A DNA stretch of 64,000 bases from CALDTK01 sp965213735 (GTDB lineage: Bacteria > Bacteroidota > Bacteroidia > Chitinophagales > Saprospiraceae), in assembly GCA_965213735.1 (NCBI GenBank), contig CBDCAB010000005.1:806001-870000 (forward strand), read 5' to 3'. The notes beneath the pieces were generated by a model. It had not been told where the DNA came from, did no database searches, and saw only the letters and a program-made list of their open reading frames with translations. The stretch's first letter is position 1, and every line of letters begins with the position of its first letter. Position numbers and translations under genes: made by a program. Shown in pieces: positions 9,701 to 18,518 of this stretch.

Positions 9701-10201
9701 GCCCGTACTCGGAAAAGCACCGTTGATGAGCTGACTCCGTTGGGCGCTGCTGCTTTGGCTGGTGTACTGTTTCTCGTAGGCTGTCATGAGCGCCTCGAGT
9801 GCTTGCCCCTGGTAACGGGCGTGCGGCTGCAGGGCCTCCACGATGCGCTGTTGAGCTGCGGTGCGGTGGGTTTTGGCGAAAGCTGTAAACCTGGTAAGCA
9901 TTAGGCCTCCATCAGGACCTTCGACTACGTACTTGTAGAAACCATCCGTCGGGTCGAGTTGCAGGGTATAGCCTTCGAGCGTCTCGAGATAATTGACAGC
10001 TGCGGTGCCCACTTGCCTCACCTCGAGAGTAGTGCCATCAGGTTGTGTAATAACAAACGGCGTCGGATCAGCGGACACCATACAAAACCCGCTGTCGTGC
10101 AGGTGAGGGTGGTGCTGAGCAAAAGAATTGATAGGGAGCGTAAAGCTGAAAGTGCTGATGAGCAAGAGACTCAACAGCGAAGAGAAGGCTTGAAGCGGCA
10201 T
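6770..10201 (-). CDS. Secreted M6-family metalloprotease with T9SS C-terminal sorting domain
   Basis: An extracellular zinc protease related to immune inhibitor A, 1,143 residues. The signal peptide is residues 1-29 (hydrophobic, ending NSFAQ). The zinc-binding motif HEFGHALGLPD is at 341-351 (H341, E342 catalytic, H345), inside the M6 catalytic region (about 165-545). It is followed by a cysteine-containing beta domain, a PPC-like domain (about 660-800, ending YYIQIDGYG), a region holding LPVELTSFSG and SYYRLRAIDFDG typical of T9SS cargo, and the sorting domain SPNPVGRGG...GIYYIQVQS at the end. Export through the inner membrane, then across the outer membrane by T9SS, is expected. A TAATTTCG box lies about 25 bp upstream on the minus strand. 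It is the first gene of a two-gene unit with the small lipoprotein. Confidence 0.93.
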   Translation of the reverse strand: MPLQAFSSLLSLLLISTFSFTLPINSFAQHHPHLHDSGFCMVSADPTPFVITQPDGTTLEVRQVGTAAVNYLETLEGYTLQLDPTDGFYKYVVEGPDGGLMLTRFTAFAKTHRTAAQQRIVEALQPHARYQGQALEALMTAYEKQYTSQSSSAQRSQLINGAFPSTGIRRALLLLIDYPDQAFIDPVASFSNMCNQVGYNVNGQTGSFRDYYLDNSYGQLEVNTDVSGWYTAQHPRATYGYAHGSAAARPLIREAVDAAEAAGVNFSLYDNDNDGDVDVVMVIHSGRGRESSGNDDDIWSHRWSLAGANLSVTYDGVVINDYIVQPERKSNGISNIGVLVHEFGHALGLPDLYDTDNSSSGIGKWCVMAGGTWNNGGRTPAQMNAWAKQEMSWTVPTPLNTTTGGTVTGLAASSQGAAAYRANTSVVDEYFLVEVRDHSKWDAQIPSTGVLVWHIDESRNNNKDDFRRLVDLEQADGNNDLNLGTNNGDGGDVWPGNTNNTTFACGQTVNTDTYAAGPSGISITSIAYNGGTASFSYGDCNLPCAINSLAASSQTYTCSNNTFTQEVTVNASFGPTTGTLDVLVTTAAGTYSASTAATGSAQTLNVAGIPIGAGAMSVTASFSADPACQLTVPNLASAPSICPGANDDVCNALDITSSLSSGQAIITSNATCTAQVNEPAPVGYNCNSSNGWCTNNVVHNSAWYKFSAPTSGSVDITFPSGTIDLQLAVWEAASCSDLLSPTSRWMVAANDDSGPGYAPELKGLACLIPGQEYYIQIDGYGASNAGNFTMLVVDAGLSCGSAPTASADCASSHAATSAGYGEWIHLTDANGRVIASLNDRLTDLGNLTTAYQVNTTGSSRTHTSGEAMLDRDWSINVANAGAATVRYYFTAAEWASLQAASGISQLSQLTLKRFANQSCGVFAGTPEVLLPSKTMADFEPGKHLVEFELTGFSSFTLQSALAPLPVELTSFSGSEKGPHNQLSWTTASEVNVREFLLERQSDRDRTWTHVATVAAIGDHDSQTSYTSIDAQPAEKSYYRLRAIDFDGAEEVSDVVAVVRTPASPSLTLSPNPVGRGGATATLTGLDDATAVRLADAQGRTLRNYQIRPTASHLDLETGSLVSGIYYIQVQSMNEQRTMRLVVQ

Positions 10202-10331
10202 GCAGGTAATTGTGAGCGCCCGAAATTACACGAGCGCAGTAGAAAATTTGGGCTGAGCCTCTCCGCAAGCTGTCGGTAAGCTTTCATTAGCAAGCTTCTG
10301 ACAGTGACGGAACGCTGGCTCGGAGTGTCGC

Positions 10332-10339
10332 TACCTTCG
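10332..10339 (+). promoter_or_regulatory. Possible -7 box TACCTTCG before prfC
   Basis: TACCTTCG matches TAnnTTnG and lies 8 bp before ATG 10348, the same placement seen before several other genes here. No clear -33 element. Confidence 0.35.
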
Positions 10340-10347
10340 CCACCCGC

Positions 10348-11931
10348 ATGTCGACCCAACTCAAAGAGCTCAAGCGCCGCCGGACCTTCGGCATCATCTC
10401 GCACCCGGATGCGGGCAAGACTACCCTTACGGAAAAACTGCTCCTTTTCGGCGGAGCAATCCAGGAGGCCGGAGCAGTGAAGAGCAACAAAATTCAGAAA
10501 ACGGCTACCTCGGATTTTATGGAAATCGAGCGGCAACGTGGAATATCTGTTGCTACCTCAGTCATGGCCTTTGATTATCGAGGTCTGAAGGTCAACATTC
10601 TCGACACGCCTGGCCACAAAGATTTCTCTGAAGATACCTACCGTACACTCACCGCTGTGGATTCGGTGATCGTGGTCATCGATGTGGCCAAGGGTGTGGA
10701 GGAACAGACCGAGAATCTCGTGCGCGTGTGCCGGCGCCGCAAGACGCCCATCATCGTGTTTATCAACAAGATGGACAGGGAGGGCAAGGACGGCTTTGAT
10801 CTACTCGACGAGATCGAACAGAAGCTCGGACTCACCGTCTGTCCGCTGAGTTGGCCTGCTGGTATGGGGCAGCGTTTTCGTGGAGTGTATTCGCTGTACG
10901 AACAGCAACTCAAGCTGTTTCGCGCGCACGGCAAGGGTGAGGATGCGAGTACCCAAATCTTTGGCGACCTCGACGATGTTGGGCTAGAAACTGAACTCGG
11001 TGCGGCGCTGGCGAAAGAACTGCGCGAGGAGGTGCACATGGTGCGCGAGGTGTATCCCGCTTTTGATCGAGACGAATATTTGGCGGGTGAGTTGAGTCCT
11101 GTTTTCTTCGGCTCGGCCATTAATAATTTTGGCGTGCGGGAGCTACTCGATTGCTTTGTGGATATCGCTCCGACGCCACTGCCTCGCCCCACTGAAGAGC
11201 GGATGGTTGAGCCAACGGAAGATAAATTTGCAGGCTTCGTCTTTAAGATTCATGCGAATATGGATCCTAAGCACCGCGATCGAATCGCCTTTATGCGGGT
11301 ATGCTCGGGCACCTTCGAGCGCAACACCAAGTACCTGCACGTTCGGCAAGGCAAGCAGATGCGTTTTTCCAACCCCACCAGCTTTATGGCCGAGAAAAAG
11401 GAGGTGGTAGATGAGGCCTTTCCGGGCGATGTTGTGGGCCTCTACGACTCTGGTAATTTCAAGATTGGCGACTCGCTCACGGAAGGGGAGGAGCTTCATT
11501 TTCGGGGCATTCCGCAGTTTTCGCCGGAGCAGTTTCGGATCGTGCACAATGATGATCCGATGAAGTCGAAGCAGCTAGCCAAAGGCCTGGAGCAGCTCAT
11601 GGATGAGGGGGTAGCGCAGATGTTTACGCGTGAGGCTGATGGCCGGCGCATTATAGGTACGGTTGGCGCGCTGCAGTTTGATGTAATTGCCTACCGGCTG
11701 GAGCATGAGTATGGTGCCAAGGTGAGCTATGAGCCGATGAATCTGCACAAGGCCTACTGGATAGGCTCTGACTCAGATCCTGCCGCACTCAAAGAGCTCA
11801 TGTCGCGCCGCAAGAACAATATAGCCCGCGATACAGAAGATCGCCTCGTTTACCTCGCCGAAAGCCCCTGGATGATGAAGATGGCTCAAGATCAGCATGA
11901 AGGGGTGGTGTGGCGTGATACTAGTGAGTGA
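10348..11931 (+). CDS. prfC: Peptide chain release factor 3
   Basis: A GTPase that removes release factors 1 and 2 from the ribosome after termination. It has 527 residues, the usual length. GTP-binding motifs are clear: G1 HPDAGKTT (19-26), the switch region around GISVATSV (65-72), G3 DTPGH (86-90) and G4 NKMD (140-143). The RF3-specific C-terminal part follows (QFSPEQFRIVHNDDP, EGVAQMF, VGALQFDV). The ATG start gives the standard MSTQLKELKRRRTFGIISHPD opening. Its stop codon is followed at once by a CTGGGTG-type minisatellite. It is divergent from the M6 protease gene, about 146 bp away. Confidence 0.97.
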   Translation: MSTQLKELKRRRTFGIISHPDAGKTTLTEKLLLFGGAIQEAGAVKSNKIQKTATSDFMEIERQRGISVATSVMAFDYRGLKVNILDTPGHKDFSEDTYRTLTAVDSVIVVIDVAKGVEEQTENLVRVCRRRKTPIIVFINKMDREGKDGFDLLDEIEQKLGLTVCPLSWPAGMGQRFRGVYSLYEQQLKLFRAHGKGEDASTQIFGDLDDVGLETELGAALAKELREEVHMVREVYPAFDRDEYLAGELSPVFFGSAINNFGVRELLDCFVDIAPTPLPRPTEERMVEPTEDKFAGFVFKIHANMDPKHRDRIAFMRVCSGTFERNTKYLHVRQGKQMRFSNPTSFMAEKKEVVDEAFPGDVVGLYDSGNFKIGDSLTEGEELHFRGIPQFSPEQFRIVHNDDPMKSKQLAKGLEQLMDEGVAQMFTREADGRRIIGTVGALQFDVIAYRLEHEYGAKVSYEPMNLHKAYWIGSDSDPAALKELMSRRKNNIARDTEDRLVYLAESPWMMKMAQDQHEGVVWRDTSE

Positions 11932-12020
11932 GCTGGGTGCTGGGCGCTGGGTGCTAGGGGCTGGGGGCTGGGTGCTGGGCGCTGGGTGCTGGGGGCTGGG
12001 TGCTGGGTGCTGGGCGCTGG
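11932..12020 (+). repeat. GCTGGGTGCTGGG minisatellite after prfC
   Basis: About nine degenerate 7-10 bp units of the type GCTGGGTGCTGGGCGCTGGG start immediately after the prfC stop. The same family, on the other strand (AGCACCTAGCACCCAGC), occurs at 21396-21426 and 23480-23516. Confidence 0.85.
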
Positions 12021-12065
12021 AGACTATAGGATTTAGCGCATTTTTGCAGCTCAAATTCAGCTCGC

Positions 12066-13454
12066 GTGCCGCAAACCACTACTACCCTCAATCATCCACT
12101 CATCGTTGGCGCGGGCCTCGTCGGGACACTTTTTGCAACCCTTCTCGCGCGGCGTGGACACGAGGTGACACTCATTGACCGGCGGCCTGATATGCGCGCA
12201 GCTGGCTTCGTAGGTGGGCGGAGCATCAACCTGGCTATGAGCAGACGTGGCTGGCATGCACTCGAACTTGCAGGTCTGGCAGACGAGGTGCGTAAGCTGG
12301 CCCTGCCCATGGAGGCCCGCCTCATGCACTCGCGCGAAGGCGAACTGACGCGGCAGCCTTATGGCAAAACCGGACAAGCCATCTACTCCGTGAGTCGGGG
12401 CGGACTCAACCTGATGCTACTCCATGCAGCCGAGGCTACCGGGCGGGTCACCTTGCGCTTTAACCAGAAATGCCTCGGCTTTGATAAGCGTAGCTGCGCA
12501 GTGAATTTTGCAGGAGAGACACATACCGAACACATCGAAGCACCTGTAGTCTTTGGTGCCGACGGTGCATTTTCAGCTGTGCGCTCGAGTATGTTGCGTA
12601 CGCCGCGCTTCAACTACGAGCAGGCTTACCTCGAGCACGCCTACAAAGAACTGCACATACCGCCAGCCGCCGATGGCTCGCACCGCATCGACCCCACCGC
12701 GCTGCATATCTGGCCGCGCGGACACTTTATGATGATCGCGCTGCCCAATACCGACGGCTCGTTTACGTGTACACTCTTCGCACCCTACGCAGGCAAAGAT
12801 GGCTTCGATGCTATTGCAGACGTAACCGCTGCACGTGCTTTTTACGAACGTGAATTTGCTGACTCGCTCGAACACATTACCGATTTTGAGGGTGACTGGC
12901 GCGACAATCCTGTGAGCTCCCTCGTCACGGTACGCTGCTCGCCCTGGCATTACCGCAAACGCATCCTTTTGATCGGCGACGCTTCACACGCGATTGTGCC
13001 GTTTTATGGACAGGGCATGAATTCTGGATTTGAGGATTGCTCTATCCTCGCCGAGCGACTCGATGCACTCAGCACAGATGGACTCAGCCAGGCAGACTGG
13101 GAAGCACTCGTAGCAGGTTTTGGCGGAAGCAGTAACAGCAGCGCCACCAGCCGTATCCCTGATGCCAATGCAATAGCTGATTTGGCGCTCAAGAATTTTG
13201 TGGAGATGCGCGACCGTGTAGCCGACGAAGATTTTCTGCGGCAAAAGCAACTCGCCAGTTTGATGCACGAGCGGTTTGGCGAAGACTTTTTACCCGTCTA
13301 CAGCCAAGTGAGTTTTAGCAATACGCCCTATACGGAAGCTCAGCAGGCAGGCGAACGCCAGGAAAAGGTATTAGCTGTTTTGGCGAAAGCTGTACCTACC
13401 GGCACCCCCACCGAAGCCCAACTTTTGGAAACCATGCAAGCCTATACCCGCTAA
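12066..13454 (+). CDS. kmo: Kynurenine 3-monooxygenase
   Basis: FAD- and NAD(P)H-dependent hydroxylation of kynurenine to 3-hydroxykynurenine, in tryptophan breakdown and, in some bacteria, NAD synthesis. It has 462 residues. The Rossmann motif is IVGAGLVG (13-20). The family signature GRSINLAMS (51-59) and the stretch IYSVSRGGLN are characteristic of KMO rather than other flavin hydroxylases. The second FAD motif GDASHAIVPFYGQGMNSGFEDC-type segment begins near residue 304. Start is GTG at 12066. A C-terminal hydrophobic anchor, seen in eukaryotic KMO, is not evident. Kynureninase and the other pathway genes are not in the window. It converges on the DUF4837 gene, the two stop codons overlapping by four bases (CTAA). 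Confidence 0.9.
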   Translation: MPQTTTTLNHPLIVGAGLVGTLFATLLARRGHEVTLIDRRPDMRAAGFVGGRSINLAMSRRGWHALELAGLADEVRKLALPMEARLMHSREGELTRQPYGKTGQAIYSVSRGGLNLMLLHAAEATGRVTLRFNQKCLGFDKRSCAVNFAGETHTEHIEAPVVFGADGAFSAVRSSMLRTPRFNYEQAYLEHAYKELHIPPAADGSHRIDPTALHIWPRGHFMMIALPNTDGSFTCTLFAPYAGKDGFDAIADVTAARAFYEREFADSLEHITDFEGDWRDNPVSSLVTVRCSPWHYRKRILLIGDASHAIVPFYGQGMNSGFEDCSILAERLDALSTDGLSQADWEALVAGFGGSSNSSATSRIPDANAIADLALKNFVEMRDRVADEDFLRQKQLASLMHERFGEDFLPVYSQVSFSNTPYTEAQQAGERQEKVLAVLAKAVPTGTPTEAQLLETMQAYTR

Positions 13455-14554
13455 AGCAACTCGGCACTGCGCGCTATCACCTCGAGCTGCTGCATGTAGT
13501 TGCGCTTGCCTTTGCTAGGAGCATACACAAAGGCATCGATGATGTACAACTTGCCCGATTCACTATCCGGAATGAGGTAGGTGAAGAAAGGTCCGCCCAT
13601 AAAATCATTGGTCATTTCCCAAACGCCACGTGCCTCCACCGCATAATCGCCATTGATGTCCGTGACGTTGACGAGCACAGGTAAATCACGGTCGTTGCTG
13701 GTCATGTAGCTGCCGGGCGTATTCGACCGCACCGCCTCGCGACCCAAGCGATTGCGGTAGGCGACGATGCTGTCCTGACTCAGCTGCTGCTCACCACGGT
13801 ACGGCACCGATGATACGATGAGGTTTTGAATCACCTGCCCGAGGTCGCGACGCAGCCAAACGTAATTTTCTTCTGCCAGAGCCAGCTTATAATCTCCTGG
13901 AATGTCGAGGCGCAGGCCGGTGAGGGAGGCTACAGAATCGGGCAATTGACTCGCGTGCCCCGCCTGGTAAATGTTGGCCTCGAGGCGAGTTCGGTCGGCA
14001 GTACTGATACGTTTGCTGGCAGCCGGAAAACTCTGCGCCACCAGCTTGCCGAGTTCGTCTGGACCTTCGGCCATAAGGTAAATAATGAGCTGATCGGTAG
14101 CCCACCGGTTGGTGACAATGGAAGTGCCCCGACGATAGTCTTCTCGTGCAGCATAGACCTTTTCTTCACCGACTTCCTGGAGCACAAACTGCGTGGTAGG
14201 ACTGGACTCGTCGTTGAGGTCGGCAAGCACCACATAGGTGCGTAGTTCGCGCCGGGCGGGCAGCGCCTCCAAATCTTCGGCAGTCAGGTGCTTGAGGTCG
14301 TAGAGCGCCTCAGGTTGAGGCATGAGCGGATAGGCCTGCTCGTAGTAGTACTGGATGGAGTCGCCCACAGGTCCTTTCATTAGCACATCGTCGGCGATAA
14401 TATTGACTCGATTGATGTTGCCAATGCCCCGCGGTTTGCCGCGATAGGAATTTTCTCGTGTACCCCCTGGCCCCTCGGCCTCGGTGCCGCAGCCCACTGC
14501 TATAGCAGCAAGCAAGATGCACAGCAGGCGGAGGCGATGGGATAGGTAGCTCAT
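13451..14554 (-). CDS. DUF4837-family lipoprotein
   Basis: About 367 residues from the preferred start (MSYLSHRLRLLCILLAAIAVGCG), with a lipobox AVGC. A start four codons earlier (14566) is possible, but a minus-strand box TACATTCC ends only 2 bp before it, so the inner ATG fits better. The body matches the Bacteroidota DUF4837 pattern: GNINRVNIIADDVLMKGPVGD near the N-terminus, GSYMTSNDRDLP, and the C-terminal NDFMGGPFFTYLI and DAFVYAPSKGKRNYMQQLE. The function of the family is not known. It is an envelope lipoprotein in a single-gene unit, convergent with kmo. Confidence 0.85.
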   Translation of the reverse strand: MSYLSHRLRLLCILLAAIAVGCGTEAEGPGGTRENSYRGKPRGIGNINRVNIIADDVLMKGPVGDSIQYYYEQAYPLMPQPEALYDLKHLTAEDLEALPARRELRTYVVLADLNDESSPTTQFVLQEVGEEKVYAAREDYRRGTSIVTNRWATDQLIIYLMAEGPDELGKLVAQSFPAASKRISTADRTRLEANIYQAGHASQLPDSVASLTGLRLDIPGDYKLALAEENYVWLRRDLGQVIQNLIVSSVPYRGEQQLSQDSIVAYRNRLGREAVRSNTPGSYMTSNDRDLPVLVNVTDINGDYAVEARGVWEMTNDFMGGPFFTYLIPDSESGKLYIIDAFVYAPSKGKRNYMQQLEVIARSAELL

Positions 14555-14697
14555 AGCGGCAAGCATTGGGAATGTATAGGATGCAACGCCCGAAGGCGCT
14601 GGTGGTTAGGCGCGGCCCAAGATGTGACAGCGCTGACACTCTGCCGCGGCGCGCAATCTCGTTGAGGTCAAGACTAAAGCATGCCGTGAAACCTAAG

Positions 14698-14727
14698 TTT
14701 TTGAGGCGCAATAAAAAAATACCTTTG
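14698..14727 (+). promoter_or_regulatory. Promoter TTTTTG / TACCTTTG before the DUF2723 gene
   Basis: An exact Bacteroidota -7 box TACCTTTG (14720-14727) with TTTTTG (14698-14703) 16 bp upstream as the -33 element. The start codon follows about 60 bp later, a longer leader than for most genes here. Confidence 0.6.
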
Positions 14728-14788
14728 TCGCTTGCCAGATGGGGCGACTTTTACCAGCGCCTCGGCATAGTACTCATACCCCGCACAT

Positions 14789-17700
14789 ATGAACGGTCAC
14801 CGCAGCCACGTCCGCAACGCCTCCTGGCTCGTGTTCGCAATTTCCCTTATCGTTTACTGGTTCAGCGTTGAGCGTGTAGGCAGTTTGTGGGATGTTGGCG
14901 AGTTTATTCTCGGCGCGCACAAACTTCAAGTGGTCCACCCGCCGGGCGCTCCTTTGTTCTTGATTATCGGGCGCTTGTTTGCTTGGATTGCAAGTTTGTT
15001 TAGCGACGATCCGAGTTCGATTGCCTTTGCCGTCAACTTTTCGTCGGCGCTCTGCACCTCGTTTGCGGCCTTATTCATCGCCCAGATTACAGGTATCCTC
15101 GGCAAGTTGACTCTCGTTGGCAAGGAGCGTGAGGCAACTTCTGCGGAGGGTATTGCCATTGGCATGGCCGCGCTCGCGGGGGGATTGGCTACCGCCTTTG
15201 CTACCTCTATCTGGTTTTCGGCAGTGGAAGGGGAGGTCTACGCCATGTCCACCCTGTTCACCACCATGACCTTCTGGGCGATGGTGAAGTGGTACGAGCT
15301 GCCGGATACAGCGCGGGCTGATAGATGGATAGTTTTTGCTGTGTTTGCGACGGGTCTGTCGGTGGGTGTGCACTTGCTGAGTTTGCTCACATTCCCGGCG
15401 CTGGCGATGATTTACTTCTACAAGAAATTTCCGCTTGCCACCAGCACGAGCGTCACTATCGGTGGCATTGTTAGCTATATCGTGGCTGCACTGGCGGGCA
15501 TTGTGGCATTAGTGGCAGCAGGCAATTTGATTTCGACGGGCCAAAGCTTTTTTACGCTGGCATTCTTTGGTGCTACAGCTGCTGGGTTTGGGTATTTAGG
15601 TACACAGGCTTTCGCCAAAACACGAGAGCTGTGGGCGGCACGCGCATTAGGTGGTTTGGCAGCGGCAGTTGGTGGGGTAATCGTATTGATTTTTGCGCAG
15701 GCAGCAGTGATAAAAGGTATTCCTGCGCTGTGGGCTAAACTCGAGGTGCTGATGGTGAATTCCTTCGGCTTGCCCTTCCACAGCGGCCTCATTCCGGTGG
15801 CACTCATCTTTGCTGGGCTGGTGTACTTCGGCTTCAAAACAGCGCACGACAGGCGCAGCCGAGCACTCGAACTCATCACGATGTCGGTACTCATGCTGGT
15901 CGTGGGCTTTAGTGTGGTTGGGGTGGTGATGATCCGCGCTAATGCGTCTACGCCCATCAACATGAACGCGCCCACCGATGCGATGCGGCTCCAGTACTAC
16001 CTCAACCGCGAGCAGTACGGCGAACGCCCGCTGGTGTACGGTCCGCACTTCGAAGCGCGCCCTATTCGCTACGACTCGGAAGATCGCTACGGTCGAGTAG
16101 GCAATCACTATGAAGTGGTCGACGAAAAACTTACGCCCATCTACCGCGACGGCGACAAATTGCTCTTCCCGCGGATGGCCGATGCCTCACAGGGACGACC
16201 CAACATCTACCGCAGCTACTGGATGGGCGGCGATGAAGGTCCGATAGGTATGGGCGACAACCTGTCCTTTTTCGTGCGCTACCAACTCGACTGGATGTAC
16301 TGGCGCTACTTCATGTGGAACTTCTCTGGTCGCCAAAATCACCAGCAAGGATTTTATGACAACGATCCACGCTCTGGCAATTGGATAACTGGCATAGACT
16401 TCATCGATGAGATGCTGCTAGGAGTCGAGCTCGATGCGCTGCCCGAAGAAGCTCGCGAAGACGAAGGTCGCAATGCCTACTTCGCCTTGCCCTTTATCTT
16501 TGGTCTAATTGGCTTGCTGTATCACCTGCGCAAACGACCTGAAGATTTCTTGGCAGTATTGGCCCTGTTTGTCATTACAGGTATTGGCATTATCCTCTAC
16601 ACCAATCAGCCTCCCAACGAACCTCGCGAGCGCGACTACGTGCAGGCAGGTGCCATTTTTACCTACTGCATCTGGATAGGCATGGGCGTGTTGGCCATAT
16701 TCGACTTGCTGCGCGACAGGATGCGCAATACCACTGTAGTGCCGGCTGCTATCGCTGGCGCCATTGTGCTTGTTGCACCAGCCTTAATGGCGTTTCAGGG
16801 CTTTGACGACCATTCCCGGCGCGAGCACCAAGGATCGCGCGACTATGCGTCTAACTTCCTCAATTCGCTGGCGCCCAACGCCATCATCTTTACTTACGGC
16901 GACAACGATACCTACCCGCTCTGGTATGCGCAGGAAGTAGAAGGCATCCGCACCGATGTTCGGGTGGTCAACCTGAGCCTGATAGCCGTCGATTGGTACA
17001 TAGATTTGATGCGGCGCAAGGTCAATGATTCGGCTCCAATCAAGCTCACCCTGCCGCCCGAGGCTATTCGCGGCTTTTTGCGCAATCAAGTTCCTATTGC
17101 CAATTCTTCGCGGCTGATGAGCCTGCAGGAGGCACTTGAATATGTCGCCACCGATCACCCTGTGCCGCTCGAAGGTGGGCGCACACTCGCCACAGATTTC
17201 CCTACGCAGCGGCCCTTCATTCCGGTGACGCGCGAGGCTGCTCTAGCCAACGAACTTGTGGATGATTTGTCTGATTCGGCTGCCATTTCACGCGTTGATT
17301 TGGACTTGAGTCGCCGCTCATACATCCTCAAAGACGATCTGGCGGTGATGGATGTCATCAGTAGCAATGTGTGGGAGCGACCGATCTACTTCGCGGTAAC
17401 GGTGCCGGAGTCGAAAATGCTCGGGCTACGTGACTACATGCGCCTCGAAGGCCTGGCGCTACGCCTCACACCTGTGAAAACCCGCTCGGAAGCTCAGTAC
17501 GGACCCATGGGTGCCGGGCGCGTCGATACAGATCGGGTCTTCGAGAACGTGACGCAACGCTTTGCATTTGGCAATTTTGATAAGGAAGATTTATTCGTCG
17601 ACCCGAGTTATACGCCGAGTGTGCAATCGATGCAGTTTATGCTTGTGCGCACGATGCAGGCGATGATGCGTCAGGGCGATGATGAGCGTGCTGCCGAGCT

Positions 17701-18055
17701 AGCTAGCACCTACCTCAACGCTTTCCCGCACATGAACTTCCCCTATGACTACAATACGCTGGCGCCGGTTCAGGTGTTGTTGCAAACTGGAAGGACTGAT
17801 GAGGCGAAAAAGCATCTGCGCACATTAGCAAAGTCAATGGGAGCGTGGCAGGCTTATTATGGTTCGCAAGATCCTGACTTGTTGCAGCAGGGACTACCGC
17901 TTGGTACGGATGCCAACCAAACCCGCGCGACAATTGATGCGCTGAGGTCGACGCTCGCGCAGATGAATGATCCGGAGTTTGCGGAGGAAATTAGTGCATT
18001 ACTGGGCGTAGCGGCACCTGCACCAGCGGCACCTTCCATTCAAGATCGCAGCTAA
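14789..18055 (+). CDS. DUF2723-family multi-spanning membrane protein (TMEM260-like, putative O-mannosyltransferase)
   Basis: A large integral membrane protein of 1,088 residues. The N-terminal DUF2723 region includes VGSLWDVGEFILGAHKLQVVHPPG, where D36 and E39 resemble the acidic catalytic residues on the first loop of GT-C glycosyltransferases. About a dozen hydrophobic segments follow up to about residue 670, including FALPFIFGLIGLLYHL. A soluble C-terminal part has ANAIIFTYGDNDTYPLWYAQEVEGIRTDVRVVNLSL-type sequence and ends with a helical tail. The human relative TMEM260 is a protein O-mannosyltransferase; bacterial members are presumed to glycosylate exported proteins, which suits a genome rich in T9SS cargo. 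rpiB starts 9 bp after its stop, so the two are probably one operon. Family sure, activity inferred. Confidence 0.85.
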   Translation: MNGHRSHVRNASWLVFAISLIVYWFSVERVGSLWDVGEFILGAHKLQVVHPPGAPLFLIIGRLFAWIASLFSDDPSSIAFAVNFSSALCTSFAALFIAQITGILGKLTLVGKEREATSAEGIAIGMAALAGGLATAFATSIWFSAVEGEVYAMSTLFTTMTFWAMVKWYELPDTARADRWIVFAVFATGLSVGVHLLSLLTFPALAMIYFYKKFPLATSTSVTIGGIVSYIVAALAGIVALVAAGNLISTGQSFFTLAFFGATAAGFGYLGTQAFAKTRELWAARALGGLAAAVGGVIVLIFAQAAVIKGIPALWAKLEVLMVNSFGLPFHSGLIPVALIFAGLVYFGFKTAHDRRSRALELITMSVLMLVVGFSVVGVVMIRANASTPINMNAPTDAMRLQYYLNREQYGERPLVYGPHFEARPIRYDSEDRYGRVGNHYEVVDEKLTPIYRDGDKLLFPRMADASQGRPNIYRSYWMGGDEGPIGMGDNLSFFVRYQLDWMYWRYFMWNFSGRQNHQQGFYDNDPRSGNWITGIDFIDEMLLGVELDALPEEAREDEGRNAYFALPFIFGLIGLLYHLRKRPEDFLAVLALFVITGIGIILYTNQPPNEPRERDYVQAGAIFTYCIWIGMGVLAIFDLLRDRMRNTTVVPAAIAGAIVLVAPALMAFQGFDDHSRREHQGSRDYASNFLNSLAPNAIIFTYGDNDTYPLWYAQEVEGIRTDVRVVNLSLIAVDWYIDLMRRKVNDSAPIKLTLPPEAIRGFLRNQVPIANSSRLMSLQEALEYVATDHPVPLEGGRTLATDFPTQRPFIPVTREAALANELVDDLSDSAAISRVDLDLSRRSYILKDDLAVMDVISSNVWERPIYFAVTVPESKMLGLRDYMRLEGLALRLTPVKTRSEAQYGPMGAGRVDTDRVFENVTQRFAFGNFDKEDLFVDPSYTPSVQSMQFMLVRTMQAMMRQGDDERAAELASTYLNAFPHMNFPYDYNTLAPVQVLLQTGRTDEAKKHLRTLAKSMGAWQAYYGSQDPDLLQQGLPLGTDANQTRATIDALRSTLAQMNDPEFAEEISALLGVAAPAPAAPSIQDRS

Positions 18056-18064
18056 AGCAAGACA

Positions 18065-18508
18065 ATGGCACTCCCTCGAGCAATGGTGGTCGGTTCTGAT
18101 CACGCAGGTTATCACCTCAAGCAGGCCTGTATCGCGCATCTAGAATCTCTTGGCATAGAAGTGAAGGACGTTGGCACGCACAGTGATGACTCAGTTGATT
18201 ACCCCGACTTTGTGCATCCTGTGGCAAGCGCTGTGGAGCAGGGGGACTATCCTCTTGGCCTGGTGGTGTGCGGCAGTGGTCAGGGCGCCTCTATGACGGC
18301 CAACAAGCATCAGGCTATCCGCTGTGCTTTGTGTTGGACTCCTGAAATTGGCGCACTTGCCCGCCAACACAACGATGCAAATATTCTCTCCTTGGCCGAA
18401 CGTTTCACTTCTATAGAAGAAGGAATTGCGATTCTCGATGCGTTTTTGAATGCTGAGTTTGAGGGAGGTCGCCACGCCCGCAGAGTTGGTAAAATAGCCT
18501 GCGCCTAA
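18065..18508 (+). CDS. rpiB: Ribose 5-phosphate isomerase B
   Basis: Interconverts ribose 5-phosphate and ribulose 5-phosphate in the pentose phosphate pathway. It has 147 residues, normal for RpiB/LacAB. Diagnostic stretches are GSDHAGYHLK at the N-terminus, the sugar-phosphate loop VDYPDFVHP and the catalytic-cysteine loop VVCGSGQGASMTANK. The C-terminal FEGGRHARRVGKIA matches the family's usual ending. It follows the DUF2723 gene by 9 bp and precedes the M28 peptidase by 10 bp, so these three genes are likely cotranscribed. Confidence 0.95.
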   Translation: MALPRAMVVGSDHAGYHLKQACIAHLESLGIEVKDVGTHSDDSVDYPDFVHPVASAVEQGDYPLGLVVCGSGQGASMTANKHQAIRCALCWTPEIGALARQHNDANILSLAERFTSIEEGIAILDAFLNAEFEGGRHARRVGKIACA

Positions 18509-18518
18509 GCTCTTCACG

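Noticed and set aside
15475..15975. 166-codon frame opposite the DUF2723 gene
   Set aside because: Shadow frame; composition reflects reversed membrane-protein codons.
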